From contig NZ_CP065047.1 of the NCBI RefSeq assembly GCF_015689175.1, positions 3,906,001 through 3,970,000 on the forward strand: a stretch of 64,000 nucleotides of DNA, in the 5' to 3' direction. The translations under genes and the position numbers were made by a program. The stretch comes from Mycobacterium kubicae. Lineage in GTDB: Bacteria; Actinomycetota; Actinomycetes; Mycobacteriales; Mycobacteriaceae. This document shows, one piece after another, positions 9,482 through 19,728 of this stretch (position 1 is its first letter; every line of letters begins with the position of its first letter). The notes beneath the pieces were generated by a model. The model was not told the DNA's origin. It made no database searches and was given only the letters and a program-made list of their open reading frames with translations.

Positions 9482-11158
9482 TTAGTCGCGAGTCAGCCTG
9501 CGGTGGGTCACTCGATGCGGACGGGCGGCTTCGATACCGAGCCGTTGCACTTTGTTCTCCTCGTAAGCACCGAAGTTGCCTTCGAACCAGAACCACTTGG
9601 CTTCGTTGTCGTCGTCGCCCTCCCACGCCAAGATGTGCGTGCAGGTGCGGTCGAGGAACCAGCGGTCGTGCGAGATCACCACCGCACAGCCGGGGAAGTT
9701 GACCAGGGCGTTTTCCAGCGAGCTCAGCGTCTCGACGTCGAGGTCGTTGGTCGGTTCGTCCAGCAGGATCAGGTTGCCGCCCTGCTTGAGGGTGAGCGCC
9801 AGGTTCAACCGGTTGCGTTCACCGCCGGACAGCACACCTGCGGGCTTCTGCTGGTCGGGTCCCTTGAACCCGAACGCCGACACGTAGGCGCGCGACGGCA
9901 CTTCGGTCTGACCTACCTCGATGTAGTCCAGGCCGTCGGAGACCACTTCCCACACGGTCTTCTTGGGGTCGATGCCGGACCGGGTCTGGTCGACGTAGCT
10001 GAGTTTGACGGTTTCACCGACCTTGACGGTGCCGCTGTCGGGCTCCTCGAGACCGACGATGGTCTTGAACAGCGTCGTCTTGCCCACGCCGTTGGGGCCG
10101 ATGACACCGACGATGCCGTTGCGGGGCAGGGTGAAGGACAGGTCCTTGATCAGCGTGCGCCCGTCGAAGCCCTTGTCGAGGTGCTCGACCTCGACCACCA
10201 CCGAGCCCAGCCGCGGTCCCACCGGAATCTGGATCTCCTCGAAGTCGAGCTTGCGACTCTTCTCCGCTTCGGCCGCCATCTCCTCGTAGCGCTGCAGCCG
10301 GGCCTTGCTCTTGGCCTGGCGCGCTTTCGCGCCGGACCGGACCCAGGCCAGCTCGTCTTGCAACCGCTTTTGCAGCTTGGCGTCCTTGCGACCCTGCACC
10401 GCGATGCGTTCGGCCTTCTTCTCCAGGTAGGTGGAGTAGTTGCCTTCGTAGGGGTAGGCGCGGCCGCGGTCAAGTTCCAGGATCCACTGGGCGACGTTGT
10501 CCAGGAAGTACCGGTCGTGGGTGACCGCCAGGATGGCGCCGGCGTAGCTGGCCAGGTGCTGCTCGAGCCACTGGACGCTTTCGGCGTCGAGGTGGTTGGT
10601 CGGCTCGTCCAACAGCAGCAGGTCGGGTTTGGACAGCAACAGTTTGCACAGCGCGACCCGGCGACGTTCGCCACCGGACAGGTTGGTGACCGGCTCGTCG
10701 GGCGGCGGGCAGCGCAGCGCGTCCATGGCCTGCTCCAGCTGGGAGTCCAGATCCCAGGCGTCGGCGTGGTCCAAGTCCTCTTGCAGCCGGCCCATCTCCT
10801 CCATCAGCTCGTCGGAGTAGTCGGTGGCCATCAACTCGGCGACCTCGTTGAAGCGGTCGAGCTTGACTTTGATCTCGCCCAGGCCTTCTTCCACGTTGCC
10901 GCGGACGGTTTTCTCCTCGTTGAGCGGAGGCTCCTGTTGGAGAATGCCGACCGTGGCCCCGGTGGCCAGGAACGCATCGCCATTGTTGGGCTTGTCCAGC
11001 CCGGCCATGATCCGCAAGACGCTCGACTTGCCCGCCCCGTTTGGGCCGACGACACCGATTTTGGCGCCGGGGTAAAAGCTCAACGTGACATCGTCGAGGA
11101 TCACCTTGTCGCCGTGCGCCTTGCGGACCTTCTTCATCGTGTAGATGAACTCAGCCAT
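9482..11158 (-). CDS. ettA: ABC-F translation factor EttA
   Basis: A 558-residue soluble twin-ATPase of the ABC-F family (energy-dependent translational throttle), which acts in the ribosomal E site and has no membrane partner. ABC1 has Walker A GPNGAGKSS (residues ~39-47), signature NLSGGERRR and Walker B LLLLDEPTNHLD. A basic arm/linker follows (KAERIAVQGRKDAKLQKR, RSGAKARQAKSKAR). ABC2 has GPNGVGKTT, VLSGGERNR and LILLDEPTNDLD. All catalytic Glu residues after Walker B are present. It is the orthologue of Rv2477c by order. About 127 bases separate its stop from the gdh start, so the two may have independent promoters. Confidence 0.95.
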   Translation of the reverse strand: MAEFIYTMKKVRKAHGDKVILDDVTLSFYPGAKIGVVGPNGAGKSSVLRIMAGLDKPNNGDAFLATGATVGILQQEPPLNEEKTVRGNVEEGLGEIKVKLDRFNEVAELMATDYSDELMEEMGRLQEDLDHADAWDLDSQLEQAMDALRCPPPDEPVTNLSGGERRRVALCKLLLSKPDLLLLDEPTNHLDAESVQWLEQHLASYAGAILAVTHDRYFLDNVAQWILELDRGRAYPYEGNYSTYLEKKAERIAVQGRKDAKLQKRLQDELAWVRSGAKARQAKSKARLQRYEEMAAEAEKSRKLDFEEIQIPVGPRLGSVVVEVEHLDKGFDGRTLIKDLSFTLPRNGIVGVIGPNGVGKTTLFKTIVGLEEPDSGTVKVGETVKLSYVDQTRSGIDPKKTVWEVVSDGLDYIEVGQTEVPSRAYVSAFGFKGPDQQKPAGVLSGGERNRLNLALTLKQGGNLILLDEPTNDLDVETLSSLENALVNFPGCAVVISHDRWFLDRTCTHILAWEGDDDNEAKWFWFEGNFGAYEENKVQRLGIEAARPHRVTHRRLTRD

Positions 11159-11225
11159 GCCGCAGTAGTGCCTTTCTGGTCTTTCGGAATTATCTCGCCG
11201 ACCATCCTAGGCACCGCCAGCAGCG

Positions 11226-11735
11226 TCAAGCCGATAAAGGCAGCCCACCCACGCCAGCAGCGGCCCCGCCGGTGTCGGCGTCTGCGGCGGCGTCCGGCGC
11301 GGTGACCGCGTACTCGTCACCGATAACGGCGCCGGCGACCACTGTGGCGGCGGCCTCGTCGGCGTTGGGACCGGTGTGTGTCGGCTTGTCGACGATCCGC
11401 ACGAAGACGCGCGACACATCGGGTCCCACGGCGGTCGCTCGCATCTCCAGCGAGGACCGGCGGTTGCCGTCGCGGTCCTCGTACTCGCTGGTGTAGACGT
11501 GACCGACCACGATTACCGGTGAGCCCTTGCCCAGGGCGGCGCCCACGCCGCTGACCAGCCGGCCCCAGCAGTTGACGGTGACGAACAACGAGTTGCCCGG
11601 TTCCCACCCGCCGTCGCTGGTTCGCCGGCGCGAATTGCTGGCCACCCGAAACTTGACGACCTCTTGGTCACCGACCTGCCGGCGTTGCAAGTCGTTGACG
11701 ATGTGACCGACCACGGTCAGCGGTGTTTCGAACAT
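11226..11735 (-). CDS. Second single-stranded DNA-binding protein (SsbB-like)
   Basis: A 169-residue OB-fold protein of the SSB family: MFETPLTVVGHIVNDLQRR, then KFRVASNSRRR and VTVNCWGRLVSGV. The tail (from ~125) is acidic and Ala/Gly-rich but ends GGLPLSA, without the DDDIPF-type tip that recruits repair partners. This fits the paralogous mycobacterial SSB (Rv2478c position) rather than the essential Ssb. It is expected to bind ssDNA in the cytosol, possibly in recombination or stress. The gene stands 67 bases before ettA in the same direction. Confidence 0.85.
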   Translation of the reverse strand: MFETPLTVVGHIVNDLQRRQVGDQEVVKFRVASNSRRRTSDGGWEPGNSLFVTVNCWGRLVSGVGAALGKGSPVIVVGHVYTSEYEDRDGNRRSSLEMRATAVGPDVSRVFVRIVDKPTHTGPNADEAAATVVAGAVIGDEYAVTAPDAAADADTGGAAAGVGGLPLSA

Positions 11736-11888
11736 TGATTCACGGTCCTTTCCCAGATGTGTCAGTTAGCGCTCGTGTTGAGGGCCATTGAGCCCCGCAG
11801 CGCCGACACACCGCGCCGACGAGGGACGGCTAGGGGTGGCATTTGTGGAAAAGGTCGTGACTGTGGAGAGAAGGGCCGGGCGGCTGCC

Positions 11889-13913
11889 CTAGGAGCGGCG
11901 CGGCGTTTCGCGGCGCGCCAGTTCGGCCAGCATCGCGTTGTAGGCGGCGAGGTCACTGTCGTCGTCGCGGTCGGCCGCGCGGTCCAAACGCCGCGCAGTG
12001 CGCTGGTCGCTGCGCGCCCATTGCACCAACAGCGCCAGAATCACGATTACCAGCGGCACTTCACCAGCCGCCCAGGCGATGCCGCCGCCCAATCGTTGAT
12101 CGCCGAGTAGATCGGTGTGCCATCCCAGGCCCAAGGAGCGGTAGTAATTGGCGCCTAACACGGTTCGGGTGCCCATCAGCAGCACGCCGAAGAAGGCGTG
12201 CAGCGGCAACGACGCGAACACCACCGCGACCTTGGCTAGCGGCGGGATGGGCCGCGGGGTGGGGTCGGCCCCGATGATGACCCAGTAGAACAGGTAGCCG
12301 CTGAGCAGGAAGTGCAGGTTCATGGCCAGGTGTCCGGCGTGGCTGCCCGCGGCGGCGTCGAAGATTCCGCCGAGATAAAGCCCGTAGAAACCGCCGACGA
12401 ACAGGATGGTGGCCACGATCGGGTTGGTCAGGACACGTGAGACCCGGCTGTGCAGTGCGGCCAACAGCCATTCCCGCATGCCCGGCGGCTCGCCGCGTCC
12501 GGCGGCGGGCAGCGCCCGTAGCGCCAGGGTGACTGGCGCGCCCAACACCAGCAGGATCGGGATCAGCATCGACAAGCCCATATGGGCAACCATGTGCATG
12601 CTGAACATGGCCGGCATGTATCGCCCGACGCCCGAAGAGGTCACGAACAGCAAGCTCGTACAGCCCAGCAGCCAAGCCAACGTGCGGCCCGGCGGCCAGC
12701 TGTCGCCGCGGCGACGCAACCGCCGTACCGCCGCCACATACAGCGCGGCGGCGACAATGGCCGTAGTGCCGAAGATCAGATCGAACCGCCAGTCGAACAG
12801 CACGCGCGTCACCGTGGGCGGTCCGTCGAAGTCGTAGCCGATCTCGGCCTCCGCGATCGAAGGAAGGCGGGTCGGGGGTGGCGGCGGCGCGGTGCGGCCC
12901 AAACCGACCGCGACCCCGAAGGTGAGGCCGAAGGCGGCAGCCTCGGCAACGGCCAGACGAACCAACGCGCGGCGCGAACCCGGATCCGCTTGCAGCGCAG
13001 CGACACCCGCGCGCCGTTGCCGCCAGCCCAACACACCGAGCACGCCCAGCGCGAGCACCTTGGCCAGAACCAGGCGCCCGTATCCGGTAGTCACCAGCTG
13101 CGCTGGCAGCACACGCACCGCCCCGTTGACGACACCGCTGAGCGCCATCGCCAGCCAGCACCACAGGGCCAGGGCGGAAAAACGCTGTGCGGCAAGGCCG
13201 GTATGCGCGCCGCCGCGCATTGCGTGGCCCAGGAGAGCCAACAGGCCACCGGCCCACAGGCTGGCGGCGACGAGGTGGATCAGCAGGCTGTTGGTGGCCA
13301 GGTCGTGAGCACCACCGGCCGACGAGTGACCGGTCAGGCCCAATGGGATCAGCGTGATCAGGGAGCCGGCCAGCAGCAGCGGTGTCCACGACCAGCGCAG
13401 CACCGGCCAGCTCGCCAGCGTCACCAGCCCGGCCAGCACAGCGGTCCAGCGCCAGGCGTCCGCGGTGCTGACCAAGCCGGTCAACGACCACAGTGTGATC
13501 GGGTTGAGCTGTTGAGCCAGCGGTCGACCCGACACGTCCGAAATGGTCAGCGGCACAAGCAGTGCGGCGCAGACGGTCCACGTCAACGACGCCATGGTGC
13601 CCAGTCGAAGCGCGCGGTACCCGTCGGCGTCGAGGACCCCGTTGGGCTGCGGCGGCACCATGAACGCTGCGAACAGAAAGGAGCCGACGGCCAGTACCGC
13701 GGCAATCTCACCCACCGCACGCACAAACGGCAATCCCAGGGTGGTCGCCGGGCCCGGATTCGGTAGCCCGGTGGCGGTGAGCGTCTCGGCGAGCGACAGC
13801 GCGGCGATCCCGGCGGCGGTGCATCCGGCCAGCACCGCGACGCCGACGAGCAACGCCGGTATTGCGACGGCGGGGCGGTTGGGCACGCTACCGGGCTGCG
13901 GCTTGTCTCGCAT
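11889..13913 (-). CDS. CopD/CtaG-like polytopic membrane protein (Rv0102-like)
   Basis: A 674-residue membrane protein. The N-terminal half has ~8 hydrophobic helices with a CopD-type copper-resistance domain (around [20 protein letters not shown]). The C-terminal half is a caa3-type CtaG-like cytochrome oxidase assembly domain ([29 protein letters not shown]) with histidines typical of copper handling. The ATG at 13913 lies inside the 3' end of plsB2 (26-base overlap), and the much longer open frame upstream is plsB2 antiframe. Rv0102 of M. tuberculosis has the same architecture. A role in copper delivery to cytochrome oxidase is inferred from the family. In M. tuberculosis, as I recall, this position holds an IS6110 copy and a short ORF. 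Confidence 0.85.
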   Translation of the reverse strand: MRDKPQPGSVPNRPAVAIPALLVGVAVLAGCTAAGIAALSLAETLTATGLPNPGPATTLGLPFVRAVGEIAAVLAVGSFLFAAFMVPPQPNGVLDADGYRALRLGTMASLTWTVCAALLVPLTISDVSGRPLAQQLNPITLWSLTGLVSTADAWRWTAVLAGLVTLASWPVLRWSWTPLLLAGSLITLIPLGLTGHSSAGGAHDLATNSLLIHLVAASLWAGGLLALLGHAMRGGAHTGLAAQRFSALALWCWLAMALSGVVNGAVRVLPAQLVTTGYGRLVLAKVLALGVLGVLGWRQRRAGVAALQADPGSRRALVRLAVAEAAAFGLTFGVAVGLGRTAPPPPPTRLPSIAEAEIGYDFDGPPTVTRVLFDWRFDLIFGTTAIVAAALYVAAVRRLRRRGDSWPPGRTLAWLLGCTSLLFVTSSGVGRYMPAMFSMHMVAHMGLSMLIPILLVLGAPVTLALRALPAAGRGEPPGMREWLLAALHSRVSRVLTNPIVATILFVGGFYGLYLGGIFDAAAGSHAGHLAMNLHFLLSGYLFYWVIIGADPTPRPIPPLAKVAVVFASLPLHAFFGVLLMGTRTVLGANYYRSLGLGWHTDLLGDQRLGGGIAWAAGEVPLVIVILALLVQWARSDQRTARRLDRAADRDDDSDLAAYNAMLAELARRETPRRS

Positions 13914-16251
13914 GTCGCGCCTGGGACTCGCGGGCGAAGAACTGGTTGCGCGCGATCTGTTCGACGTAGGTGCAGTCGCGCAGGATGCTGCGCAACTCGC
14001 GGCGGAAGGCAATTCGGCGCTCGACCAGATCGGCGGCCGGTGCGATCAGATCCTGATCGGCCACTACCTGGCGGGCGGTCGCGAACAGTAGGGTCGACAC
14101 CGACTCACTGCTGCGAACCCTGCCTTGGGCCACGTATTGACGTCCGACACCGAGCGCCGAATTCGTGAGCTCCTTCTGGTCGACGTCGGCGGGCGCATCA
14201 CGCAATACGTCGGCGACGATTTCGTAGGCTTCGAAGAAGACCCGCAACATTGCATCCGACATCAGCGGTCGCTTGGCGTACAGCAGCGCGTCGATCTCCT
14301 CGCCGCCGGCGGCCACGTGAGATTCCCAATCGTGTTGCCATTCCATCTCTTCGGCGATGTGGGCCCGGAATGCGGCCGAGTCGGCGAAATAGAAGTCGAA
14401 CTTGAGCAGATCGCGCAGTCGCATCGCCTGATCCCAGAACGCCGCGACGCGGTCCCCCTCGCTGTGGCGGGCGTGGGCGAGCGCCAGTTCCACGATGGAG
14501 GTCTCCAGGAACGCATGGATCACCGAGTTCCGGTAGAACGCCGCGGCATGTTCGTGCTCGGGTGCGATGTACCACACGGGCTCTCGACCGCTATCGACGC
14601 ACGTGACTGGGTGTCCGTTGGACAACGCATCGACGGCGGCGCGCACCCCGTCGCGTGAGCGTAGCCGCAGCGCGCTGGTCGACATCGGCGTCTGCTTGCG
14701 ATCCAGATAGTCCAGCGAATCCTGCAGCGTGTGGTGCAACTGGTCCAGCGTCAACGCCAGTCCACGAGTGGTCAGCAACAACGCCGACACCAGACCCGTC
14801 GCCGTGATCGGCGTGGCTTGCAAGATCCGCCACGCCACCTCGAAGGACATCTTCTGCAGGGCAAGACGTTTGGCATCTTGATCCTGCGCCAGCGGGCCTT
14901 GCGGTGGCCCCAGATACTGGCGCATGGACACCGCTTCGGGGAAGCGGACATAGATCTTGCCGTAGTTGCGCTCTCCCTGCGCTTTGATGAAGTTGTAGAG
15001 CCAGCCGAAACCCTCGGGGGTTTTTTCGGCACCGCGCGCGTAGGCCGCGTATTCGGCGATCTCGTGCAGTTGGTCAAAGCAGATGGCGACGCCTTGCAGC
15101 AGGATGTCGTCACTGCGGCCGTCCAGATAGGCGTCGGCCACGTAGCTCATCAATCCGAGCTTGGGGGGCAACATCTTTCCGGTGCGCGACCGGGTGCCCT
15201 CGATGGACCAGCTGAGGTTGAACCGCTTCTCCACGACGTAGCCGACGTACTCTTTGAGCACGTACTTGTAGACCGGGTCGTCGCCGATATTGCGCCGGAT
15301 GAAGATCATGCCGGACCGCCGCAACAGCGGTCCCATCACGCCGAAGGACAGGTTGATGCCGCCGAACATGTGTACCGGCGGTAACCGGTTCTCCTGCATT
15401 GCCACCGGCACGACCGCCCCGTCGATATAGGACCGGTGGGAGAACAACAGGACAGCCGGATGCGCTTCGAGCGCGGTCCGCATGGCGGCGATCTGGTACT
15501 CGTCGTAGTCGATCTGGGGATCAAATCCGCGGCTGACCAGTTTGCCCAGGACGGAGATGACGTCCACTGAGGCCTGGCTCCAGCCCGTCGCCAACTCGTC
15601 GAGCATCTTGCCGGCTTCCTCGACCGTCGCGCCGGGAATCTTCTTCAGTCCGGCACGAAATCGGGCCGACGCCATGATCTCCGGCTTCACCAAGCGCGGC
15701 GACTTGTATTGCGGACCCAGGATTCGGTACTCCGAGCGTGCCAGCGCGAGCACTGCTCGGCGGATCACGAATTGCGCGAAGTCGACCTGTTCGTCGCCCA
15801 CGGTGGTGTCGCGCCACTGCTTGCGCAATTCGGACACCTTGGCTGACTCGCCGGCCAAGACCCGAGCGCGCCACGGCTCGGTGCGCAAAATGCGTTGTTG
15901 CTGGCGGTGATTGGGATGATACGGATCGCGTCCGGGCAACAGGGCGGTCACCTTCGCTACCTTGCCGCGATCCGCAGACGGCAACCAGAACACTTGCACC
16001 GGAACCACGGAGCGGTCTTCGGCGGCATCGGAACCGATCTCGAGCTGCTCCACGAGCTCGGTCAGGGCCGCAGACGGCGCATCGCGGGCCGGCAGCTCCA
16101 ACAGATCAAATTGGATCTCGGGGTGTCGCGAGCGCTGCTCCCCCAGCCATTCTCGAATCAATTCCGACTCGACCGGTGTTCCCATGCTGGCCAGTACCAA
16201 CGTGTCTTCGGCGATCAGGACTGCGCTGGCGTCGGCGGCCGGCTTGGTCAC
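13888..16251 (-). CDS. plsB2: Glycerol-3-phosphate acyltransferase PlsB2
   Basis: A 787-residue GPAT that acylates sn-glycerol 3-phosphate, the first committed step of phospholipid and triacylglycerol synthesis, at the inner membrane. The HxxxxD catalytic motif is SHRSYID (H272, D277). Block II is [15 protein letters not shown] and block III is [11 protein letters not shown] (E351-K359), which binds the phosphate. The C-terminal ~350 residues are the typical PlsB extension. The GTG at 16251 overlaps the plsC stop (GTGA). PlsC catalyses the next step, so the two acyl transfers are encoded in one coupled pair. It is the orthologue of Rv2482c. Confidence 0.95.
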   Translation of the reverse strand: MTKPAADASAVLIAEDTLVLASMGTPVESELIREWLGEQRSRHPEIQFDLLELPARDAPSAALTELVEQLEIGSDAAEDRSVVPVQVFWLPSADRGKVAKVTALLPGRDPYHPNHRQQQRILRTEPWRARVLAGESAKVSELRKQWRDTTVGDEQVDFAQFVIRRAVLALARSEYRILGPQYKSPRLVKPEIMASARFRAGLKKIPGATVEEAGKMLDELATGWSQASVDVISVLGKLVSRGFDPQIDYDEYQIAAMRTALEAHPAVLLFSHRSYIDGAVVPVAMQENRLPPVHMFGGINLSFGVMGPLLRRSGMIFIRRNIGDDPVYKYVLKEYVGYVVEKRFNLSWSIEGTRSRTGKMLPPKLGLMSYVADAYLDGRSDDILLQGVAICFDQLHEIAEYAAYARGAEKTPEGFGWLYNFIKAQGERNYGKIYVRFPEAVSMRQYLGPPQGPLAQDQDAKRLALQKMSFEVAWRILQATPITATGLVSALLLTTRGLALTLDQLHHTLQDSLDYLDRKQTPMSTSALRLRSRDGVRAAVDALSNGHPVTCVDSGREPVWYIAPEHEHAAAFYRNSVIHAFLETSIVELALAHARHSEGDRVAAFWDQAMRLRDLLKFDFYFADSAAFRAHIAEEMEWQHDWESHVAAGGEEIDALLYAKRPLMSDAMLRVFFEAYEIVADVLRDAPADVDQKELTNSALGVGRQYVAQGRVRSSESVSTLLFATARQVVADQDLIAPAADLVERRIAFRRELRSILRDCTYVEQIARNQFFARESQARHARQAAAR

Positions 16252-18071
16252 GGCCGCCCTCTGGGCCTCGACGCTTCCGTCGCGGCGGGCGGGTCCTCCT
16301 TGGGGTGGTGCGCCTCGCCGTCACGCAGAGAAATCTTGGACGCGTTCGGATTCGCCGTTGCGGCGGCCTTTTTGGCTGGCGCTTTCTTGGCTGGGGCCTT
16401 CTTGGCGGCGGCTTTCTTCGCCGCCTTCTTGGCCGGACTTTTGGCAGCGGCCTTGGTGGTGGTGGTGGTGGTGCTCGGCTGCGCCTTTTTTGCGGGCGCC
16501 TTGGCAGCCGTCTTCTTCGCCGCAGGCTTGTCGCTGCCGCTCTTGGCCCTCTTGGCGGCCTTCTTCTGCGCGTACAGGCTAACCTCGGGCAGTTCGTCGA
16601 CGGGCCAGTGCCGCAAGGTGTCCAGATATAGTTGGCGCACTTCGGCGATGCGGTCCGGCAGGGTGTCCAGGGTCCAGTCCTCGACGGAAATCGGCGGGAA
16701 AACGGCCACGTCGACCCGGCCGGGATTGATGGTGGTCGAGTTGCGGGAGGCGACGAACTCGGCGTTGCGAATCACGATGGGAACAATGGGTATACCCACC
16801 GCCATTGCGATGCGGAACGGCCCCTTCTTGAAGGGGCCCACCTCGGTGGTGTCCAACCGCGTGCCTTCGGGGGCCATCATGATCGATAAGCCGTTCTTGG
16901 CGCGCTCTTCGACGGTGTGCAGCGTCTCCACCGCCGCGACCGGGTCGTCACGGTCGATGAATACGCCGTCGAGCAACTTGCCGAGCGGACCCATGATCGG
17001 GTCGCGTTCCAGTTCCTTCTTGGCCACAGCCACCCAGTTGTCGCGGATCAGCGAACCCGCGATGATCGGGTCAACCTGGTTGCGGTGGTTGAAGATGAAC
17101 ACCGCAGGGCGCTGCGCGGTGAGGTTCTCCCGGCCGATGACGTTGAGCTGCACACCGCTGGTCGCGAGCACCAACTGCGAGAAGGTCGAGGTGAAGAAGT
17201 TCACCCCGCGGCGGCGATTGCGGGTCAGCAGGCCGATGCCCACCGCGCCCGCCCCGACCGGGAACATGGAACCGAAGCCGGCAAGTGTCCGCAGCTGCCG
17301 CTGCAGGCCTACCCCGCCGCGGCTGTTGAACTTCAATATCGGCCAGCCGCGGCGTCGGGCCACTGCGGCCATCTTGCCTTCTGGGTTGGTCGGCCGCGGG
17401 TTGCCGACCAGATACATCAACGCGACGTCCTCGTCACCATCGGCGTAGAAGTAGCTGTCTTTGAGGTCGATGTCATGTTCGGCCGCAAACCGTTGCACCG
17501 CAGCGGCTTTGCCCGGTCCCCACAGGATGGGTTTGACCACCGCACCGGTGAGCAGACCGTCCTCGTTGACCTCGAACTTGTTGGTGAGCATGTTGTCGAT
17601 GCCCAGGAAACGGGCTACCGGTTCGACCTGGATGGTCAGCGCTGACGAGCTGAGCACCACGGTGTGGCCGCGAGCGACGTGCGCACGCACCAGCTCGCGC
17701 ATCTCCGGGTAGATCCGCGACTCGATGCGCTGGGCGAACAAGCGCTCGCCGATCTCCTGCAAGTCGGTGAGTTGCCTTCCGCGCAGGGCATGGGCGGCTT
17801 TACCGATGAGGTCTTCGAATTCGATGCGCCCCAGCGTGTGGTTGAGCCCCGCCTGCACCATGCTGAGCAACTCGCCGACGCCGATGTCGCGGCGGCGCAG
17901 CCGTTCCTGCGTGAGGATGACGGCGGTAAATCCGGCGACCAACGTGCCGTCGAGGTCGAAAAATGCGCCGATTTTCGGGCCTTCGGGACTGGCCATGATC
18001 TCAGCCACTGAGCCGGGCAGCCGCAGGTCCCGCGCCGGTGGTGTTCCGCGCTCGTCGTGGGAAACGCTCAT
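16248..18071 (-). CDS. plsC: Bifunctional HAD phosphatase / 1-acyl-G3P acyltransferase PlsC with Lys/Ala-rich tail
   Basis: A 607-residue fusion. Residues ~30-240 form a SerB-like HAD phosphatase (DLDGT, nucleophile D39; [13 protein letters not shown] loop). Residues ~300-500 form a PlsC lysophosphatidate acyltransferase with FNHRNQVD (H329, D334) and PEGTR (401-405). Residues ~503-571 are a histone H1-like Lys/Ala/Pro tail (repeats of AAKK and APAKK, with a TTTTTT run). The ATG at 18071 overlaps the upstream WS/DGAT stop (ATGA); 60 upstream codons in frame are out-of-frame WS/DGAT. The order phosphatase-LPAAT-GPAT suggests lysophosphatidate and phosphatidate handling for lipid storage. It is the orthologue of Rv2483c. 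Confidence 0.93.
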   Translation of the reverse strand: MSVSHDERGTPPARDLRLPGSVAEIMASPEGPKIGAFFDLDGTLVAGFTAVILTQERLRRRDIGVGELLSMVQAGLNHTLGRIEFEDLIGKAAHALRGRQLTDLQEIGERLFAQRIESRIYPEMRELVRAHVARGHTVVLSSSALTIQVEPVARFLGIDNMLTNKFEVNEDGLLTGAVVKPILWGPGKAAAVQRFAAEHDIDLKDSYFYADGDEDVALMYLVGNPRPTNPEGKMAAVARRRGWPILKFNSRGGVGLQRQLRTLAGFGSMFPVGAGAVGIGLLTRNRRRGVNFFTSTFSQLVLATSGVQLNVIGRENLTAQRPAVFIFNHRNQVDPIIAGSLIRDNWVAVAKKELERDPIMGPLGKLLDGVFIDRDDPVAAVETLHTVEERAKNGLSIMMAPEGTRLDTTEVGPFKKGPFRIAMAVGIPIVPIVIRNAEFVASRNSTTINPGRVDVAVFPPISVEDWTLDTLPDRIAEVRQLYLDTLRHWPVDELPEVSLYAQKKAAKRAKSGSDKPAAKKTAAKAPAKKAQPSTTTTTTKAAAKSPAKKAAKKAAAKKAPAKKAPAKKAAATANPNASKISLRDGEAHHPKEDPPAATEASRPRGRP

Positions 18072-19540
18072 GAGCCCGACACCGATCGCGACGCCGAACC
18101 GGTGGGGGCGGCGAAGGAGGCGGGCACCGCTCGGGGCGCCGGTTCCCCGGCGAGCGCAAGGATTTCGTCGAATCCCTCGAGCAGGCACCGGGCGAACAAT
18201 TCGTCGTTGCGTACCGAGGCCCGGTCGTAGCGCACGGTGATGGTGCACCAACCGCCGCGCGATATCAGCACCACCATCATCGCCACACCCGGTAATGGTC
18301 CAATCCCGTATTGGCGCAATATCTTTGCGCCCGCGATGTAAGTGTCGCCCGGATAGACCGGGACATTGCTGGCCTGCACATCCGAACCGATCACCGAGCC
18401 GCTGATCCCTTCCAACACCGCGGTGGGCAACACGCTGAGCACCGGCGCCATGGCACCGACCACGTTCATGGCAGGTTCGTCACGACGCTGTGTCATCTGC
18501 GCGCGGATTTTCTTCATGCGCGACACGGGGTCGATGGTGCCTACCGGGGCGGCGAGATTGACTCCGGTGAAACGGTTTCCGCCGGCCCCGTCGGCATCGG
18601 CCCGCAGGTTCACCGGCACCGCCATGGGCAGTGTGCTGATCGGCACGCCGAGCGCCTCGTGGTAGCGGCGCAGCGCGCCGCACAACCCGGCCAAGTAGGC
18701 ATCGTTGATGGACCCGCCCCCGGCCTTCGCGGCCTTGTGTAGTTCGGAGAGCCGGATGTCGATGGCCTCGGTGCGGCTGGTCAAACTGCGCCGACGAAGA
18801 AGCGGCGACGGCTCGGCGGCCCGGTTCATCACCCGCACACTCGACATCGCGTATCCCACCAACCCCGACACCGTGGATGCCGGCTCCAACACCGCACGTC
18901 CGGCAACGGTTACCGCCCCCGACAGTGCCCCCAGCGCGCTGTTGACGAGCGCGACGGGCAACCGGTTGAGGCCCTGGCGCATCAAGTCGTTGGGAGTTAG
19001 ATCCCGCGGAATAGGTTGCGGAGCAACAGGTTTGGCGGGCGGATCGCGCTCCAAGTCGTAGATTTCGGCGAACATCTCGACGCCACCGACGCCGTCGGTC
19101 ACCGCGTGGCTCACGTGCAACAACGTCGCCGCCTTGCCGTCTTCCAGACCCTCGACCAGCGTGGCCGTCCACAGCGGGCGCGAGATGTCCAGCGGCGACT
19201 GCAGAATCACTTCGGCGAGGTCGAATACCTCGCGCAGCGTGCCCGCTCCGGAGACGCGCAGCCGGCGCACATGGAAATCCAGATTGAAGTCGGGGTCGAC
19301 CACCCAGCGCGGCGCGGCCGTCGGCAGCGTCGGCACGACCACCTTCTGCCGCAGCCGCAGCACCCGCCGCGAGGCGTTTTCGAATCGGGTCCGGAAGCGG
19401 TCCCAATCCGGTGTGCTGTCGAGGACTTCCAGCGCCATAATCCCCGACCGGGTCCGCGGATTCGCCTCGCCCCGGTGCATCAGATAGTCGACGGGGCCCA
19501 GTTCGTCGGACAGCCCTGCGGCCTCGGCGGGCTCAGCCAT
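18068..19540 (-). CDS. WS/DGAT-type acyltransferase (triacylglycerol synthase family, Rv2484c-like)
   Basis: A 490-residue wax ester synthase/diacylglycerol acyltransferase family protein. Family blocks are DYLMHRGEANP, PLDISRPLW (residues ~116-124) and, near the C-terminus, GGWCTITVRYD. The active-site motif, normally HHxxxDG, reads SHAVTDG here (S144, H145, D149): the general-base second His and the DG are kept and the first His is Ser. The ATG at 19540 follows GGGAGGAC. It heads a four-gene coupled operon (WS/DGAT-plsC-plsB2-copD/ctaG) that could make triacylglycerol from glycerol-3-phosphate. Activity may be weak given the changed His. Confidence 0.9.
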   Translation of the reverse strand: MAEPAEAAGLSDELGPVDYLMHRGEANPRTRSGIMALEVLDSTPDWDRFRTRFENASRRVLRLRQKVVVPTLPTAAPRWVVDPDFNLDFHVRRLRVSGAGTLREVFDLAEVILQSPLDISRPLWTATLVEGLEDGKAATLLHVSHAVTDGVGGVEMFAEIYDLERDPPAKPVAPQPIPRDLTPNDLMRQGLNRLPVALVNSALGALSGAVTVAGRAVLEPASTVSGLVGYAMSSVRVMNRAAEPSPLLRRRSLTSRTEAIDIRLSELHKAAKAGGGSINDAYLAGLCGALRRYHEALGVPISTLPMAVPVNLRADADGAGGNRFTGVNLAAPVGTIDPVSRMKKIRAQMTQRRDEPAMNVVGAMAPVLSVLPTAVLEGISGSVIGSDVQASNVPVYPGDTYIAGAKILRQYGIGPLPGVAMMVVLISRGGWCTITVRYDRASVRNDELFARCLLEGFDEILALAGEPAPRAVPASFAAPTGSASRSVSGS

Positions 19541-19728
19541 CAGACCGTCCTCCCGTGAGCCGGGTAACTCGACACGCCAACCCTTCCACCGTCGATCAAG
19601 CCTCCTGCTTCAGCCCGCCACCCGATTGCCAACACAACGCTAGTCCGGTTAGTGCAGTGGTGAAAGCAGTAGTCGCCTGAGTCACCCGCCACGCTGTTGC
19701 GGGTGTCGCGGTTGCAGGGGTAGTGGAA

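Noticed and set aside
9308..11305. 665-codon open frame on the plus strand, antisense to ettA and the 5' end of gdh
   Set aside because: Its text has the repetitive V/D/G/Q-rich look of a GC-rich antisense frame and no domain; the minus strand carries an intact ABC-F protein.
12582..13766. 394-codon plus-strand frame
   Set aside because: Antisense to the CopD/CtaG protein, whose membrane helices on the minus strand are clearly real.
16358..16565. DNA-level repeat element
   Set aside because: The periodicity is explained by AAKK/APAKK codons within plsC.
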